A DNA stretch of 21,022 nucleotides from Actinomycetes bacterium (GTDB lineage: Bacteria; Actinomycetota; Actinomycetes; Mycobacteriales; Mycobacteriaceae): contig JAEWGK010000281.1 of assembly GCA_023388385.1 (NCBI GenBank), positions 1 to 21,022 of the forward strand, in the 5' to 3' direction. The position numbers and the translations under genes are program-made. Positions 7,303 through 15,358 of this stretch are shown here, in pieces. The notes under the pieces were generated by a model. It had not been told where the DNA came from and did not search any database. It was given only the letters and a program-made list of their open reading frames with translations. How positions within the stretch are numbered: position 1 is the first letter of the stretch; every line of letters starts with the position of its first letter.

Positions 7303-7485
7303 GTGCTAACGTTTCCAGCGGCGACGGGGTTGGGGCGTGCGCGAGCTCCTCATTGCCGGTGCGGGTGCCGGGCTGAAGGCCGTGGCGGTGGGGGTGCGGT
7401 GCGCCGCGACCACGACAACCACGACAACCACGACACCGGAGGCGCCCGCGAAGGCGGCGCCGACGACGGAAAGGAACGACAATGA
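7303..7485 (+). other. Possible 60-residue leader ORF overlapping the MFS start
   Basis: A GTG-initiated frame of 60 residues whose TGA overlaps the exporter's ATG (ATGA), the usual layout for translational coupling. The peptide would contain HCRCGC and DHDNHDNHD, resembling metal-ligand clusters, but these arise from GC-rich sequence and a 9-bp tandem repeat. No good Shine-Dalgarno site precedes the GTG. It may well be chance; no homologue is recognised. Confidence 0.2.
7409..7435 (+). repeat. Three tandem copies of ACCACGACA
   Basis: Three perfect 9-bp units in the leader of the MFS gene. They encode a Thr run in one frame and His-Asp-Asn repeats in another. Such repeats can change copy number by slippage. 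Confidence 0.9.
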
Positions 7486-8762
7486 ACGCGAACCCCCCGA
7501 ACCGGCCGCCGGCCTCGGCGGCGTGGCTCCCCGGGCTCGCCCTCGCGCTGCTGACCTTCTTCACCGACGACTACATTATCTCGGGCATCCTCCCCGAGGT
7601 GGCCCGGGGCCTCGACGTCTCGGAAGCCGCGGCCGGCCAGCTGGTCACCGTGTTCTCCCTGACCCTGGCGATCGCCACGCCGGTCGCGGCCGTGGTCTTC
7701 GCGCGGACGCCGCGGCGCATCCTGTTCCCCGCGGCGATGGCGGCGTTCGTCGCCGCCAACGTCGCGATGGCCTTCACCACCTCCTACGGGGTCGCGGTGG
7801 CCCTGCGCATCATCTCGGCCACCGCCGCGGCGTCCTCGATGCCCGCGATCTTCGCCGCCGCCGCGGACCTGTCGCCGGAGGATCGGCGCGGCCGCACCAT
7901 GTCCGTCCTCGCGATGGCCGCCGCGGTTGCAACTGCAGTCGGCGTGCCCGTTGGCGTGTGGATCGCGTCCGGCTGGAGCTGGCACGCCACGTTCCTGGCG
8001 ATGGCCGCGATGGGCCTCCTCAGCGGCCTGCTCATCATGATCACGTTCCCGGGCGTGGAGACGCAGCCTCCGACGCCGCTCAAGGAGCAGTTCGCCGTCC
8101 TGGCGCAGCGGCGCATCTCGCTGGCCATCGTCGGCGGCGCGGTCGCCATTGCGGGTTCCCTGACCCTCGTCACCTACGTCGCGCCGTACCTCTCCGAGAC
8201 GCTGGGCCGCGACGACATGCGCTCGATCGCGTTCCTCATCTTCGGCATCGCCGCGACCGTCGGCACGTTCCTGGGCGGCTGGCAGAGCGACGCCAAGGGG
8301 CCCGACCGCACCATCGTCACCGGCATGTCCCTCTTCAGCGTGCTGATGGTCCTGTTCTTCGTCGCCTGGCTCGTCCGCCCCGCGTCCCTGCTGTGGTTCA
8401 TCCCCCTCGTCATCGCCTGGGGCATGGTCACGTACTGGTCCGCCCCGGCGATCCAGGTCCGGCTGCACCAGGTGGCCGGCCCCTACTCCGCGCAGGCCCT
8501 GGCGGTCAACAGTTCCGCCGGAGCGCTCGGCGTCGCAGGCGGCGCGGCGCTCGGCGGCGTCATCATGTCCGTCGCCCCGGTCGGCGTGCTCGCGCTGGCA
8601 GGCGCGGTGCTGGGCGTGATCGGACTCGTCCTGCTACTGGCGGCGTTCGCCGGCGTCCCCGAGCCCGACGGTTCCGGCGACGAGGCGGAAGATTCCGCCG
8701 ATGAGGCGGATCGGGCCGGCGAGGCCGGCACCACCGTCCGAGACGCCACCAAGAAAGGCTGA
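7482..8762 (+). CDS. DHA1-type MFS exporter (AraJ/Cml-like)
   Basis: 426 residues with about twelve hydrophobic helices between residues 12 and 395; an inner-membrane, proton-driven exporter of unknown substrate. The first helix region reads [20 protein letters not shown], matching the start of DHA1 proteins such as AraJ, YdhP and the Cml/Cmx chloramphenicol exporters, where a GLLPEVA-like motif is typical. Motif A is degenerate (ARTPRRI). The cytoplasmic tail (about 397-426) is unusually acidic ([16 protein letters not shown]). AAAGGA (7470-7475) lies 6 bases before the ATG. The gene has its own promoter and interrupts rplO and secY. Drug or sugar efflux is a family-level guess; the fold assignment is sure. 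Confidence 0.88.
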   Translation: MNANPPNRPPASAAWLPGLALALLTFFTDDYIISGILPEVARGLDVSEAAAGQLVTVFSLTLAIATPVAAVVFARTPRRILFPAAMAAFVAANVAMAFTTSYGVAVALRIISATAAASSMPAIFAAAADLSPEDRRGRTMSVLAMAAAVATAVGVPVGVWIASGWSWHATFLAMAAMGLLSGLLIMITFPGVETQPPTPLKEQFAVLAQRRISLAIVGGAVAIAGSLTLVTYVAPYLSETLGRDDMRSIAFLIFGIAATVGTFLGGWQSDAKGPDRTIVTGMSLFSVLMVLFFVAWLVRPASLLWFIPLVIAWGMVTYWSAPAIQVRLHQVAGPYSAQALAVNSSAGALGVAGGAALGGVIMSVAPVGVLALAGAVLGVIGLVLLLAAFAGVPEPDGSGDEAEDSADEADRAGEAGTTVRDATKKG

Positions 8763-8965
8763 TCGCATAAGCCGTTTCGACGGCCCCGAGGGGCGTATCC
8801 TCGTCCCCCGAAGTAATCGCGGCGGGATCCGGGCGGAGCCCGCCGGGCACGCTGGTAGACTACCGGCGTCCACTTCCGACCATCGACGACTTCCCCGCCG
8901 GGGAGCCGACCCGCGACGCGCCGATCGCGCGCCGGGGAGGGCCCGGCGACCACAGGAGGATGCAC
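8763..8965 (+). other. MFS-secY intergenic region with hairpins and a possible secY promoter
   Basis: After the MFS stop come a small hairpin (GCCGT-TTCG-ACGGC, 8771-8784) and a stem GGCGGG/CCCGCC (8821-8826, 8839-8844), either of which may end the MFS transcript, though neither has a T-tract. TAGACT (8856-8861), inside the symmetric GGTAGACTACC, is a plausible -10 box for secY-adk, with no good -35 and a leader of about 97 bases. Confidence 0.35.
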
Positions 8966-10303
8966 GTGCCCACCGGTTTCCTGGCGGCGCTGCGCGACCC
9001 CGACCTGCGGAGGAAGATCCTGTTCACCCTGGGCATGATCATCCTCTACCGCATCGGCGCGCAGATTCCGACGCCGGGCGTCGACTACCAGCTGGTCAAC
9101 GCCCGACTCGAGGCAGTGACGCAGGATCAGTCCAGCGTCTACAACCTCATCAACCTGTTCTCGGGCGGCGCGCTGCTCCAGATCGCGATCTTCGGTATCG
9201 GCATCATGCCGTACATCACCGCGTCGATCATCGTGCAGCTGCTGACCGTCGTCATCCCCTATTTCGAGCAGCTGAAGAAGGAGGGGCAGTCCGGCCAGGC
9301 GAAGATGACGCAGATCACGCGCTACATCACCGTCGGCCTGGCGCTCCTGCAGTCCGCCGGCATCGTCGCCATGGCGGACCGCGGCGCGCTGCTCGGCGGC
9401 AGCCAGTCGCTGCTGGTGGAGGGAGCGAACATCTGGACCATGATCGTCATGGTCCTCACGCTGACCTCCGGCGCGGTCCTGGTGATGTGGCTCGGCGAGC
9501 TCATCACCGACCGCGGCGTCGGCAACGGCATGTCGCTGCTCATCTTCGCGGGCATCGCCGCGCAGATGCCGGCGTCCGCGCTGAACATCTGGGAGACCTC
9601 CGGCCCCCTCGTGTTCACGCTCGTGATGGTTGCCGTGCTGGTGCTCATCGTCGGCGTCATCTTCATCGAGCAGGGCCAGCGCCGCATCCCGGTGCAGTAC
9701 GCCAAGCGCATGGTCGGCCGCCGCCAGTACGGCGGCACGTCGACCTACCTGCCGCTGAAGGTCAACCAGGCGGGCGTCATCCCGGTCATCTTCGCGTCCT
9801 CGCTCATCTACGTGCCGGTCCTGATCACCCAGATCATCCAGTCCGGCCAGGAGAACCCGAACCCGGACAACTGGTGGCAGCAGAACGTCATCCAGTACCT
9901 GACGTCGCCCTCGTCGTGGCAGTACATCGTGGTGTTCTTCCTCCTCATCGTGTTCTTCTCCTTCTTCTACGTGTCGGTGCAGTACGACCCGAACGAGCAG
10001 GCGGAGAACATGAAGAAGTACGGCGGCTTCATCCCGGGCTTCCGCCCGGGCCGCCCGACCGCCGAATACCTCGGCTACGTGATTACGCGCCTGCTCACCG
10101 TCGGTTCGCTCTACCTGGGCCTCATCGCGGTCCTGCCGAACCTCATGCTCGATCTGGGCATCGGCGGGGGTGCCGGAGGGGGCGGCACCGGCGGTATGTT
10201 CGGAGGTACGGCGCTGCTCATCCTCGTCTCCGTTGCGCTGACGACGGTGAAGCAGATCGAAAGCCAGATGATGCAACGCAACTACGAAGGGTTCCTGAAG
10301 TAA
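8966..10303 (+). CDS. secY: Protein translocase channel subunit SecY
   Basis: 445 residues with ten expected membrane helices. It forms the SecYEG channel through which unfolded proteins cross or enter the membrane, powered by SecA. The N-terminus reads [20 protein letters not shown], then [11 protein letters not shown], nearly identical in style to other actinobacterial Sec[21 protein letters not shown], the plug-region neighbourhood, is conserved, as are the R-rich [13 protein letters not shown] and the [11 protein letters not shown] loops. A Gly-rich segment near 400-415 is species-typical. I chose GTG at 8966 because AGGAGG (8954-8959) lies 6 bases upstream; the ATG at 8960 would abut that site. 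The stop overlaps the adk start by one base. Confidence 0.98.
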   Translation: MPTGFLAALRDPDLRRKILFTLGMIILYRIGAQIPTPGVDYQLVNARLEAVTQDQSSVYNLINLFSGGALLQIAIFGIGIMPYITASIIVQLLTVVIPYFEQLKKEGQSGQAKMTQITRYITVGLALLQSAGIVAMADRGALLGGSQSLLVEGANIWTMIVMVLTLTSGAVLVMWLGELITDRGVGNGMSLLIFAGIAAQMPASALNIWETSGPLVFTLVMVAVLVLIVGVIFIEQGQRRIPVQYAKRMVGRRQYGGTSTYLPLKVNQAGVIPVIFASSLIYVPVLITQIIQSGQENPNPDNWWQQNVIQYLTSPSSWQYIVVFFLLIVFFSFFYVSVQYDPNEQAENMKKYGGFIPGFRPGRPTAEYLGYVITRLLTVGSLYLGLIAVLPNLMLDLGIGGGAGGGGTGGMFGGTALLILVSVALTTVKQIESQMMQRNYEGFLK

Positions 10304-10854
10304 TGCGACTCGTTCTCCTCGGTCCCCCCGGTGCCGGCAAGGGCACCCAGGCCGCCATCCTCACGGAGAAGCTGGGCGTGCCCCACATCTCCACCGGCGA
10401 CCTGTTCCGCGCCAACATCGGCGAGGGCACCCCGCTCGGCGTGGAGGCCAAGCAGTACATCGACGCGGGCAAGCTCGTGCCGGACGACGTCACCGTCCGC
10501 ATGGTCGCCTCCCGCCTGTCGGAGGACGACGCCAAGGACGGCTTCCTCCTGGACGGCTTCCCGCGCACCGTTCCGCAGGCGGACGAGCTGAAGAAGATCC
10601 TCGACGGTCTGGGCGAGAAGCTCGACGCCGTCGTCCAGTTCGACGTCTCCGAGGACGTCGTCGTCGAGCGCATGCTCGCCCGCGGGCGCGCCGACGACAA
10701 CGAGGAGACGATCCGCACCCGCCTCGGCGTCTACCGCGACGAGACGGCGCCGCTGCTGGATCACTACGCGGACCAGCTCATCGTCGTGAAGGCGGAGGGC
10801 ACCGTCGAGGACATCAACGCCCGCACGATGGAGGAGCTCGGGAAGCTGAAGTAG
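10303..10854 (+). CDS. adk: Adenylate kinase (short form)
   Basis: 183 residues; catalyses ATP + AMP = 2 ADP in the cytosol. The P-loop is GPPGAGKGT (7-15). [12 protein letters not shown] gives AMP-site residues, and DGFPRT (84-89, Asp84 and Arg88) matches the E. coli numbering. The LID is the short form ([11 protein letters not shown], from Arg127), with no zinc-binding insertion, as usual in actinobacteria (about 181 residues). The TAATG overlap with secY indicates translational coupling. A terminator hairpin follows before map, so unlike many bacteria adk and map are probably separate transcripts. Confidence 0.98.
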   Translation: MRLVLLGPPGAGKGTQAAILTEKLGVPHISTGDLFRANIGEGTPLGVEAKQYIDAGKLVPDDVTVRMVASRLSEDDAKDGFLLDGFPRTVPQADELKKILDGLGEKLDAVVQFDVSEDVVVERMLARGRADDNEETIRTRLGVYRDETAPLLDHYADQLIVVKAEGTVEDINARTMEELGKLK

Positions 10855-10873
10855 CGGCCCGCCCCTCGCGCAT

Positions 10874-10886
10874 TCGCGTGACGACG
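10874..10886 (-). repeat. Copy 2 of the dispersed 13-mer
   Basis: TCGCGTGACGACG on the plus strand, the exact reverse complement of copy 1. It lies between the adk stop and its terminator. The match to copy 4 extends to 16 bases (10873-10888 and 18125-18140). Confidence 0.5.
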
Positions 10887-10888
10887 CC

Positions 10889-10925
10889 ACGGGCCCCGCG
10901 CACCATCACGGTGCGCGGGGCCCGT
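10889..10925 (+). terminator. Terminator hairpin after adk
   Basis: A perfect 16-bp stem (10889-10904 with 10910-10925) with the loop ATCAC. No T-tract follows, so it is a tail-less hairpin of the kind common in actinobacteria. It separates secY-adk from map. Confidence 0.65.
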
Positions 10926-10967
10926 CGGCGATCCCGGCCCGGCGCGGCCTGCGGATCCGCACCGGGG

Positions 10968-10973
10968 TAGCGT
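10968..10973 (+). promoter_or_regulatory. -10 box of a leaderless map transcript
   Basis: TAGCGT is followed by 7 bases and the ATG of map. With no Shine-Dalgarno site upstream, transcription and translation should start at the same base. Confidence 0.5.
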
Positions 10974-10980
10974 TGCCGCC

Positions 10981-11829
10981 ATGTTCACCATGCGACGCAG
11001 GAAGAGGACGGTGCCGGCGCGCACCCCGGGCGAGCTCGACGCCATGGCCGCGGCGGGCGCCGTCGTCGGCGAGGCGCTGGTCGCCGTGCGCGACGCCGCC
11101 GCACCGGGCGTGACGACGGCCGACCTGGACGCCATCGCCCACGAGGTCATCGTGAAGGCCGGCGCCGTGCCGTCCTTCCTCGGCCACGAGGGTTTCCCGG
11201 GCTCCATCTGCGCATCGGTCAACGAGGTCGTCGTCCACGGCATCCCGTCGAGGGACGTCGTCCTGGGGGAGGGGGACCTGGTCTCCGTCGACTGCGGCGC
11301 CATCCTGGACGGCTGGCACGGCGATTCCGCGTGGTCGTTCGGCGTCGGCGAGCTGGCCGACGACGTCGACCGCCTCAACCGCGCCACCGCACGGGTGCTG
11401 GAGGCCGGAATCGCCGCGATGGTGCCGGGCGCCCGCCTGACCGACATCAGCTTCGCCATCGAGGACGCGACGCGGCGGGCCGAGGCGGAGTTCGGGGTCG
11501 GCCTCGGCATCATCGACGGCTACGGCGGCCACGGCATCGGCCGCGAGATGCACATGGACCCGTTCCTGCCCAACGAGGGCGATCCGGGCCACGGCCCCCG
11601 CATCGTCGAAGGCTCCGTCCTGGCCATTGAGCCGATGCTCATCCTCGACGGCGAGGTCGACTCGGAGGAGCTTGACGACGGCTGGACCGTCGTCAGCGCG
11701 AACCGCCGCCCGGCGTCGCACTGGGAGCACACGGTCGCCGCGACCGCGGCGGGCCCGCGCATCCTCACCCGTCGTCCCGGCATGGAGGACCGCCGGGCCC
11801 CGTCCGGGGACCCGGAGCGGGCGGTTTAG
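10981..11829 (+). CDS. map: Type I methionine aminopeptidase
   Basis: 282 residues; removes the initiator Met from nascent proteins in the cytosol. All five metal ligands of the pita-bread fold are visible: Asp104 and Asp115 ([13 protein letters not shown]), His184 ([12 protein letters not shown]), Glu217 (AIEPM) and Glu249 (HWEHTVA). The substrate-binding His86 is in NEVVVHGIP. The sequence closely follows the MapA-type enzymes of mycobacteria. The C-terminus runs about 20 residues beyond the catalytic core. I favour the ATG at 10981, which coincides with the predicted transcription start; an ATG at 10990 is the alternative. It follows the adk terminator and precedes an unrelated symporter. 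Confidence 0.97.
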   Translation: MFTMRRRKRTVPARTPGELDAMAAAGAVVGEALVAVRDAAAPGVTTADLDAIAHEVIVKAGAVPSFLGHEGFPGSICASVNEVVVHGIPSRDVVLGEGDLVSVDCGAILDGWHGDSAWSFGVGELADDVDRLNRATARVLEAGIAAMVPGARLTDISFAIEDATRRAEAEFGVGLGIIDGYGGHGIGREMHMDPFLPNEGDPGHGPRIVEGSVLAIEPMLILDGEVDSEELDDGWTVVSANRRPASHWEHTVAATAAGPRILTRRPGMEDRRAPSGDPERAV

Positions 11830-11832
11830 AAT
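11827..11832 (+). promoter_or_regulatory. Possible -10 box of the symporter gene
   Basis: TAGAAT, five of six consensus bases, overlaps the map stop codon. No clear -35 box. The leader would be about 80 bases. Confidence 0.35.
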
Positions 11833-11919
11833 CGACGGGTCACATACCACCAGCGTGGTCCGGGACCCCGGCCCGACGACGGCCGCCCCGGGCCACCGCG
11901 ACAGAGCGGAGCCCCGCCC

Positions 11920-13182
11920 GTGAAGAAATCCTCCATCACGTCGTCCCTGCTGTTCCGGATCGTCGTGGCCATCATCCTCGGCATCGTGTGCAGCCTGTTC
12001 TTCCCCGAGTGGCTCGCGCGGGTGTTCGTCACCTTCAACGGCCTGTTCGGCAACTTCCTCGGCTTCTTCGTGCCGGTGCTCATCTTCGCGCTCATCACGT
12101 CCGCCATCGCGGGCCTGGGCGCGGGCGCGAGCAAGTGGCTCGGCGCCACCGCCGGCCTGGCCTACGCCTCCACCATCATCTCCGGCCTCATGGCGTGGGG
12201 CGTCGCCTCCGCGCTGTACCCGACGCTGCTGGCCGGCCAGAGCATGATCGATGCCGTCGACATCGACGAGGGCGCGCTGACCCCGTACTTCACGGTCGAG
12301 ATGCCCGCCCCGATGGAGGTCATGGCCGCGCTGCTGCTCGCCTTCACCGTCGGCCTGTCCATCGCCGCCATCCGCGCGCAGGTGCTCACCACTGCGGCGA
12401 AGGAGCTGCGCGACGCGATCATGGTCGCCATCGTGAAGTTCGTCATCCCGCTGCTGCCCATCTACATCTTCGGCATGTTCCTGGCGATGGGCATGAACGG
12501 CAACCTCGTCCTCACGCTCACGGCGTTCGCGAAGGTCCTCATCGTCGCCACGATCATGACGTGGGTCGTCCTGCTGCTGCAGTACGTCATCGTCGGCGCC
12601 TACGCCCGCGTCAACCCGCTCCGCGCCCTGAAGAACATGCTGCCGGCGTACTTCACGGCGCTGGGCACCTCCTCGTCCGCCGCGACCATCCCGGTCACCC
12701 TGCGCTGCGCCCGGAACAACGGCGTCACGGAGTCCGTCGGCGGCTTCGTCATCCCGCTGTGCGCCACGGTCCACCTGTCCGGCTCCATGATGAAGATCGG
12801 GCTGTTCGCCTTCGCCATCGTCTTCATGACCGGCGGCCACCTGAGCGCCTCCGCGGCGCTCGGCTTCATCCTGCTGCTCGGCATCATGATGGTCGCCGCG
12901 CCGGGCGTCCCCGGTGGCGCGATCATGGCGGCCGTCGGCCTGCTCCAGTCCCAGCTGGGCTTCGACGAGGGCCAGGTCGCCCTCATGATCGCCGCCTACA
13001 TCGCCATCGACTCCTTCGGCACCGCCTGCAACGTCACCGGCGACGGCGCCATCGCCCTGGCCATCAACCGCATGGCGGGCGGCGAGGTCCGCGGCAACGA
13101 CGGGGAGCCGCTCGGGTCCGGCGCCCCTGCCGACGACGAACCCGTGGCCGACGCCGCGCCCGGCCGCGCCGCCGGCGCCTGA
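11920..13182 (+). CDS. DAACS-family amino-acid:cation symporter, probably for neutral amino acids
   Basis: 420 residues; an inner-membrane transporter of the glutamate/dicarboxylate carrier fold (GltPh family). The serine-rich hairpin is TALGTSSSAATIP (246-258). TM8 carries DSFGTACNVTGD (364-375), aligning with GltPh as Asp364 = Asp394, Asn371 = Asn401 and Asp375 = Asp405, which are substrate-amine and sodium-site positions. The position of the carboxylate-binding Arg397 is Gly367. In known relatives loss of that Arg goes with neutral substrates, so Ser/Thr uptake of the SstT kind is likelier than glutamate or succinate. The tail (about 390-420) is acidic and Ala/Pro-rich. The GTG start is preceded by GCGGAG. 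It lies between map and infA, apparently as its own unit. Confidence 0.88.
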   Translation: MKKSSITSSLLFRIVVAIILGIVCSLFFPEWLARVFVTFNGLFGNFLGFFVPVLIFALITSAIAGLGAGASKWLGATAGLAYASTIISGLMAWGVASALYPTLLAGQSMIDAVDIDEGALTPYFTVEMPAPMEVMAALLLAFTVGLSIAAIRAQVLTTAAKELRDAIMVAIVKFVIPLLPIYIFGMFLAMGMNGNLVLTLTAFAKVLIVATIMTWVVLLLQYVIVGAYARVNPLRALKNMLPAYFTALGTSSSAATIPVTLRCARNNGVTESVGGFVIPLCATVHLSGSMMKIGLFAFAIVFMTGGHLSASAALGFILLLGIMMVAAPGVPGGAIMAAVGLLQSQLGFDEGQVALMIAAYIAIDSFGTACNVTGDGAIALAINRMAGGEVRGNDGEPLGSGAPADDEPVADAAPGRAAGA

Positions 13183-13209
13183 ACCGCGCCGCCGGACCGC
13201 CGCCCGGGA

Positions 13210-13222
13210 CGTCGTCACGCGA
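13210..13222 (+). repeat. Copy 3 of the dispersed 13-mer
   Basis: An exact CGTCGTCACGCGA just after the symporter gene, flanked by CCCGGG on both sides (13203-13208 and 13225-13230), so it can sit in a hairpin loop. Confidence 0.5.
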
Positions 13223-13228
13223 ACCCCG

Positions 13229-13269
13229 GGCCCGCCGTGCCCCCGCACCCCGCGCACCACGGGCGGGCC
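13229..13269 (+). terminator. Possible terminator hairpin after the symporter
   Basis: GGCCCGCCGTG (13229-13239) pairs with CACGGGCGGGCC (13258-13269) with one bulged base. The loop is large and no T-tract follows. Confidence 0.35.
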
Positions 13270-13290
13270 GGGTGCGCGGCATCACGTGTT

Positions 13291-13319
13291 TTGAGGAAAT
13301 CGCAGGTCGCATGTAAGGT
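13291..13319 (+). promoter_or_regulatory. infA promoter
   Basis: TTGAGG (13291-13296), a 17-base spacer and TAAGGT (13314-13319), in a locally AT-richer stretch. The predicted leader is about 147 bases and contains the hairpin CGCCCG-AATAA-CGGGCG (13364-13380). Confidence 0.6.
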
Positions 13320-13472
13320 GGAACGACGGTACGGCACCACCGGGTCCGGACCCCAGCCCGATGCGCCCGAATAACGGGCGCGGGGACGCGGGCACGGGCC
13401 CCGGACGCCGCGCCGCAGTAGCGAAGACAGCACCCGATTCCGGCCGCATCCGGCCGGGGAAACGTGGAGGAC

Positions 13473-13694
13473 ATGGCCAAGAAGGAAGGCGCGATCGAGG
13501 TCGAGGGCCGCGTCATCGAGCCCCTGCCCAACGCGATGTTCCGCGTCGAGCTGGACAACGGGCACAAGGTTCTCGCCCACATCTCCGGCAAGATGCGCCA
13601 GCACTACATCCGCATCCTCCCCGAGGACCGGGTCGTCGTGGAGCTTTCCCCGTACGACCTGGAGCGCGGGCGCATCGTCTACCGCTACAAGTAG
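13473..13694 (+). CDS. infA: Translation initiation factor IF-1
   Basis: 73 residues, the family length; a single OB-fold protein that occupies the ribosomal A site during initiation. [33 protein letters not shown] and [19 protein letters not shown] are nearly invariant in actinobacteria. The ATG at 13473 gives this N-terminus. The purine run GGAGG (13466-13470) is only 2 bases from it, unusually close. An in-frame GTG at 13464 would add three residues. No rpmJ follows before rpsM. Confidence 0.97.
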   Translation: MAKKEGAIEVEGRVIEPLPNAMFRVELDNGHKVLAHISGKMRQHYIRILPEDRVVVELSPYDLERGRIVYRYK

Positions 13695-13883
13695 GACAAT
13701 TCCGCCTCCACCGTCCTGACGTGGGCGCCGCCGTCCGGCGCGCCCGCGTGACGTCACCTCCGGCCACGGTGGCCGGAGCCCCGCCATACCACGCCCAGGC
13801 CGCACCCGGCACCCGACCGGGCGCGGGGCGCGGCGGGGATGGCAGTGGAGCAAACCACCGCACCAACCGGAAGGAAATGCCGC
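13695..13883 (+). other. infA-rpsM intergenic region lacking rpmJ, with palindrome and hairpin
   Basis: No L36 frame is present in this 189-base gap. It holds a perfect 10-bp palindrome, GTGACGTCAC (13748-13757), directly followed by a 9-bp hairpin (13758-13766 with 13770-13778, loop CGG). These could be an operator, an attenuator or a processing site in the infA-rpsM transcript. Confidence 0.5.
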
Positions 13884-14252
13884 ATGGCACGCCTTGCTGG
13901 AGTCGACCTGCCGCGCAACAAGCGCATGGTGGTCGCTCTCACCTACATCTACGGCATCGGGCCCGCCCGATCCCAGCAGCTGCTGGAGCAGACCGGGATC
14001 TCCCCGGACCTCCGCACCGACAACCTGACCGACGATCAGGTCACCGCGCTGCGCAACGCCATCGAGGACCAGTGGAAGGTCGAGGGCGACCTCCGCCGCC
14101 AGGTCCAGGCGGACATCCGCCGCAAGATCGACATCGGCTGCTACCAGGGGCTGCGCCACCGTCGCGGCCTGCCGGTCCGCGGCCAGCGCACGAAGACCAA
14201 CGCTCGCACCCGCAAGGGCCCGAAGAAGACGATCGCCGGAAAGAAGAAGTAA
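13884..14252 (+). CDS. rpsM: 30S ribosomal protein S13 (uS13)
   Basis: 122 residues. S13 lies at the top of the 30S head and contacts the P-site tRNA and L5. [30 protein letters not shown] and the basic tail [20 protein letters not shown] are diagnostic. GGAAGGA (13869-13875) is 8 bases from the ATG. It is first of the tight alpha-operon block rpsM-rpsK-rpsD-rpoA-rplQ, with 3 bases to rpsK. Confidence 0.98.
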   Translation: MARLAGVDLPRNKRMVVALTYIYGIGPARSQQLLEQTGISPDLRTDNLTDDQVTALRNAIEDQWKVEGDLRRQVQADIRRKIDIGCYQGLRHRRGLPVRGQRTKTNARTRKGPKKTIAGKKK

Positions 14253-14255
14253 GAC

Positions 14256-14660
14256 ATGGCTGCTCAGAAGACCGCCCGCGGCCGCCGCACCGGCCGCCGC
14301 GTCGTCAAGAAGAACGTGGCCCAGGGTCACGCCTACATCAAGTCCACCTTCAACAACACCATCGTGTCCATCACGGACCCGAAGGGCGCCGTCATCTCGT
14401 GGGCCTCCTCCGGCCACGTCGGCTTCAAGGGCTCCCGCAAGTCCACGCCGTTCGCCGCCCAGATGGCCGCCGAGAACGCCGCGCGCAAGGCGCAGGAGCA
14501 CGGCATGAAGAAGGTCGACGTGTTCGTCAAGGGGCCGGGCTCCGGCCGCGAGACCGCCATCCGCTCCCTCCAGGCCGCCGGCCTCGAGGTCAGCTCGATC
14601 TCCGACGTGACCCCGCAGCCGCACAACGGCTGCCGTCCGCCGAAGCGTCGTCGCGTCTAA
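14256..14660 (+). CDS. rpsK: 30S ribosomal protein S11 (uS11)
   Basis: 134 residues; a platform protein of the 30S subunit near the E site and the mRNA exit. The basic start ([20 protein letters not shown]), [20 protein letters not shown] and the terminal [15 protein letters not shown] are conserved. It lies 3 bases after rpsM and 23 bases before rpsD. Confidence 0.98.
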   Translation: MAAQKTARGRRTGRRVVKKNVAQGHAYIKSTFNNTIVSITDPKGAVISWASSGHVGFKGSRKSTPFAAQMAAENAARKAQEHGMKKVDVFVKGPGSGRETAIRSLQAAGLEVSSISDVTPQPHNGCRPPKRRRV

Positions 14661-14683
14661 GAGGAAGCCCAGGAGGAAGAACA

Positions 14684-15289
14684 ATGGCCCGTTACACCGG
14701 TCCCGCCACCCGCAAGTCCCGCCGTCTCCGCGTCGATCTCGTCGGCGGCGACATGAACTTCGAGCGCCGCCCCTACCCGCCCGGGCAGGCCGGCCGCGCC
14801 CGCATCAAGGAGTCCGAGTACCTGATCCAGCTGCAGGAGAAGCAGAAGGCCCGCTTCACCTACGGCGTCATGGAGAAGCAGTTCCGCCGCTACTACGCCG
14901 AGGCCAACCGCCGCCCCGGCAAGACCGGCGACAACCTCGTGATCCTGCTGGAGTCCCGCCTCGACAACGTCGTGTACCGCGCTGGCCTGGCCCGCACCCG
15001 CCGCCAGGCCCGACAGCTGGTCTCCCACGGCCACTTCACCGTGAACGGCAAGAAGATCAACGTCCCGTCCTTCCAGGTGTCGCAGTACGACATCATCGAC
15101 GTCCGGGACAAGTCCAAGAAGATGGTGTGGTTCGAGGACGCCCAGGAGGGCCTGGTCGACGCCGTCGTCCCGGCCTGGCTGCAGGTCGTCCCCGAGTCCC
15201 TGCGCATTCTCGTGCACCAGCTGCCCGAGCGCGCGCAGATCGACACCCCGCTGCAGGAGCAGCTCATCGTCGAGTTCTACTCGAAGTAG
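14684..15289 (+). CDS. rpsD: 30S ribosomal protein S4 (uS4), zinc-free form
   Basis: 201 residues; the primary 16S rRNA binder that starts assembly of the 5' domain. MARYTGPATRKSRRLRVDLV and the S4 RNA-binding domain (SRLDNVVYRAGLARTRRQAR, about 90-110) are clear. There is no Cys anywhere, so this is the zinc-independent form usual in actinobacteria. AGGAGG (14671-14676) lies 7 bases before the ATG. In E. coli S4 represses its own operon; nothing here shows whether that holds. Confidence 0.98.
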   Translation: MARYTGPATRKSRRLRVDLVGGDMNFERRPYPPGQAGRARIKESEYLIQLQEKQKARFTYGVMEKQFRRYYAEANRRPGKTGDNLVILLESRLDNVVYRAGLARTRRQARQLVSHGHFTVNGKKINVPSFQVSQYDIIDVRDKSKKMVWFEDAQEGLVDAVVPAWLQVVPESLRILVHQLPERAQIDTPLQEQLIVEFYSK

Positions 15290-15358
15290 TTCCGACACCC
15301 CTCGCATCCCGTTCCCTACGGCGTCATATAGCGGTCGCCGACCAGGAGGATCCCCGTC

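Noticed and set aside
7409..7435. Possible CRISPR or satellite array
   Set aside because: There are only three contiguous 9-bp units without spacers, so it is a simple tandem repeat.
8960..8965. ATG at 8960 as the secY start
   Set aside because: AGGAGG ends at 8959, directly against this ATG. The GTG at 8966 has proper spacing and gives the usual N-terminus.
8483..10276. 597-codon minus-strand frame opposite secY
   Set aside because: A shadow of the unmistakable SecY coding sequence.
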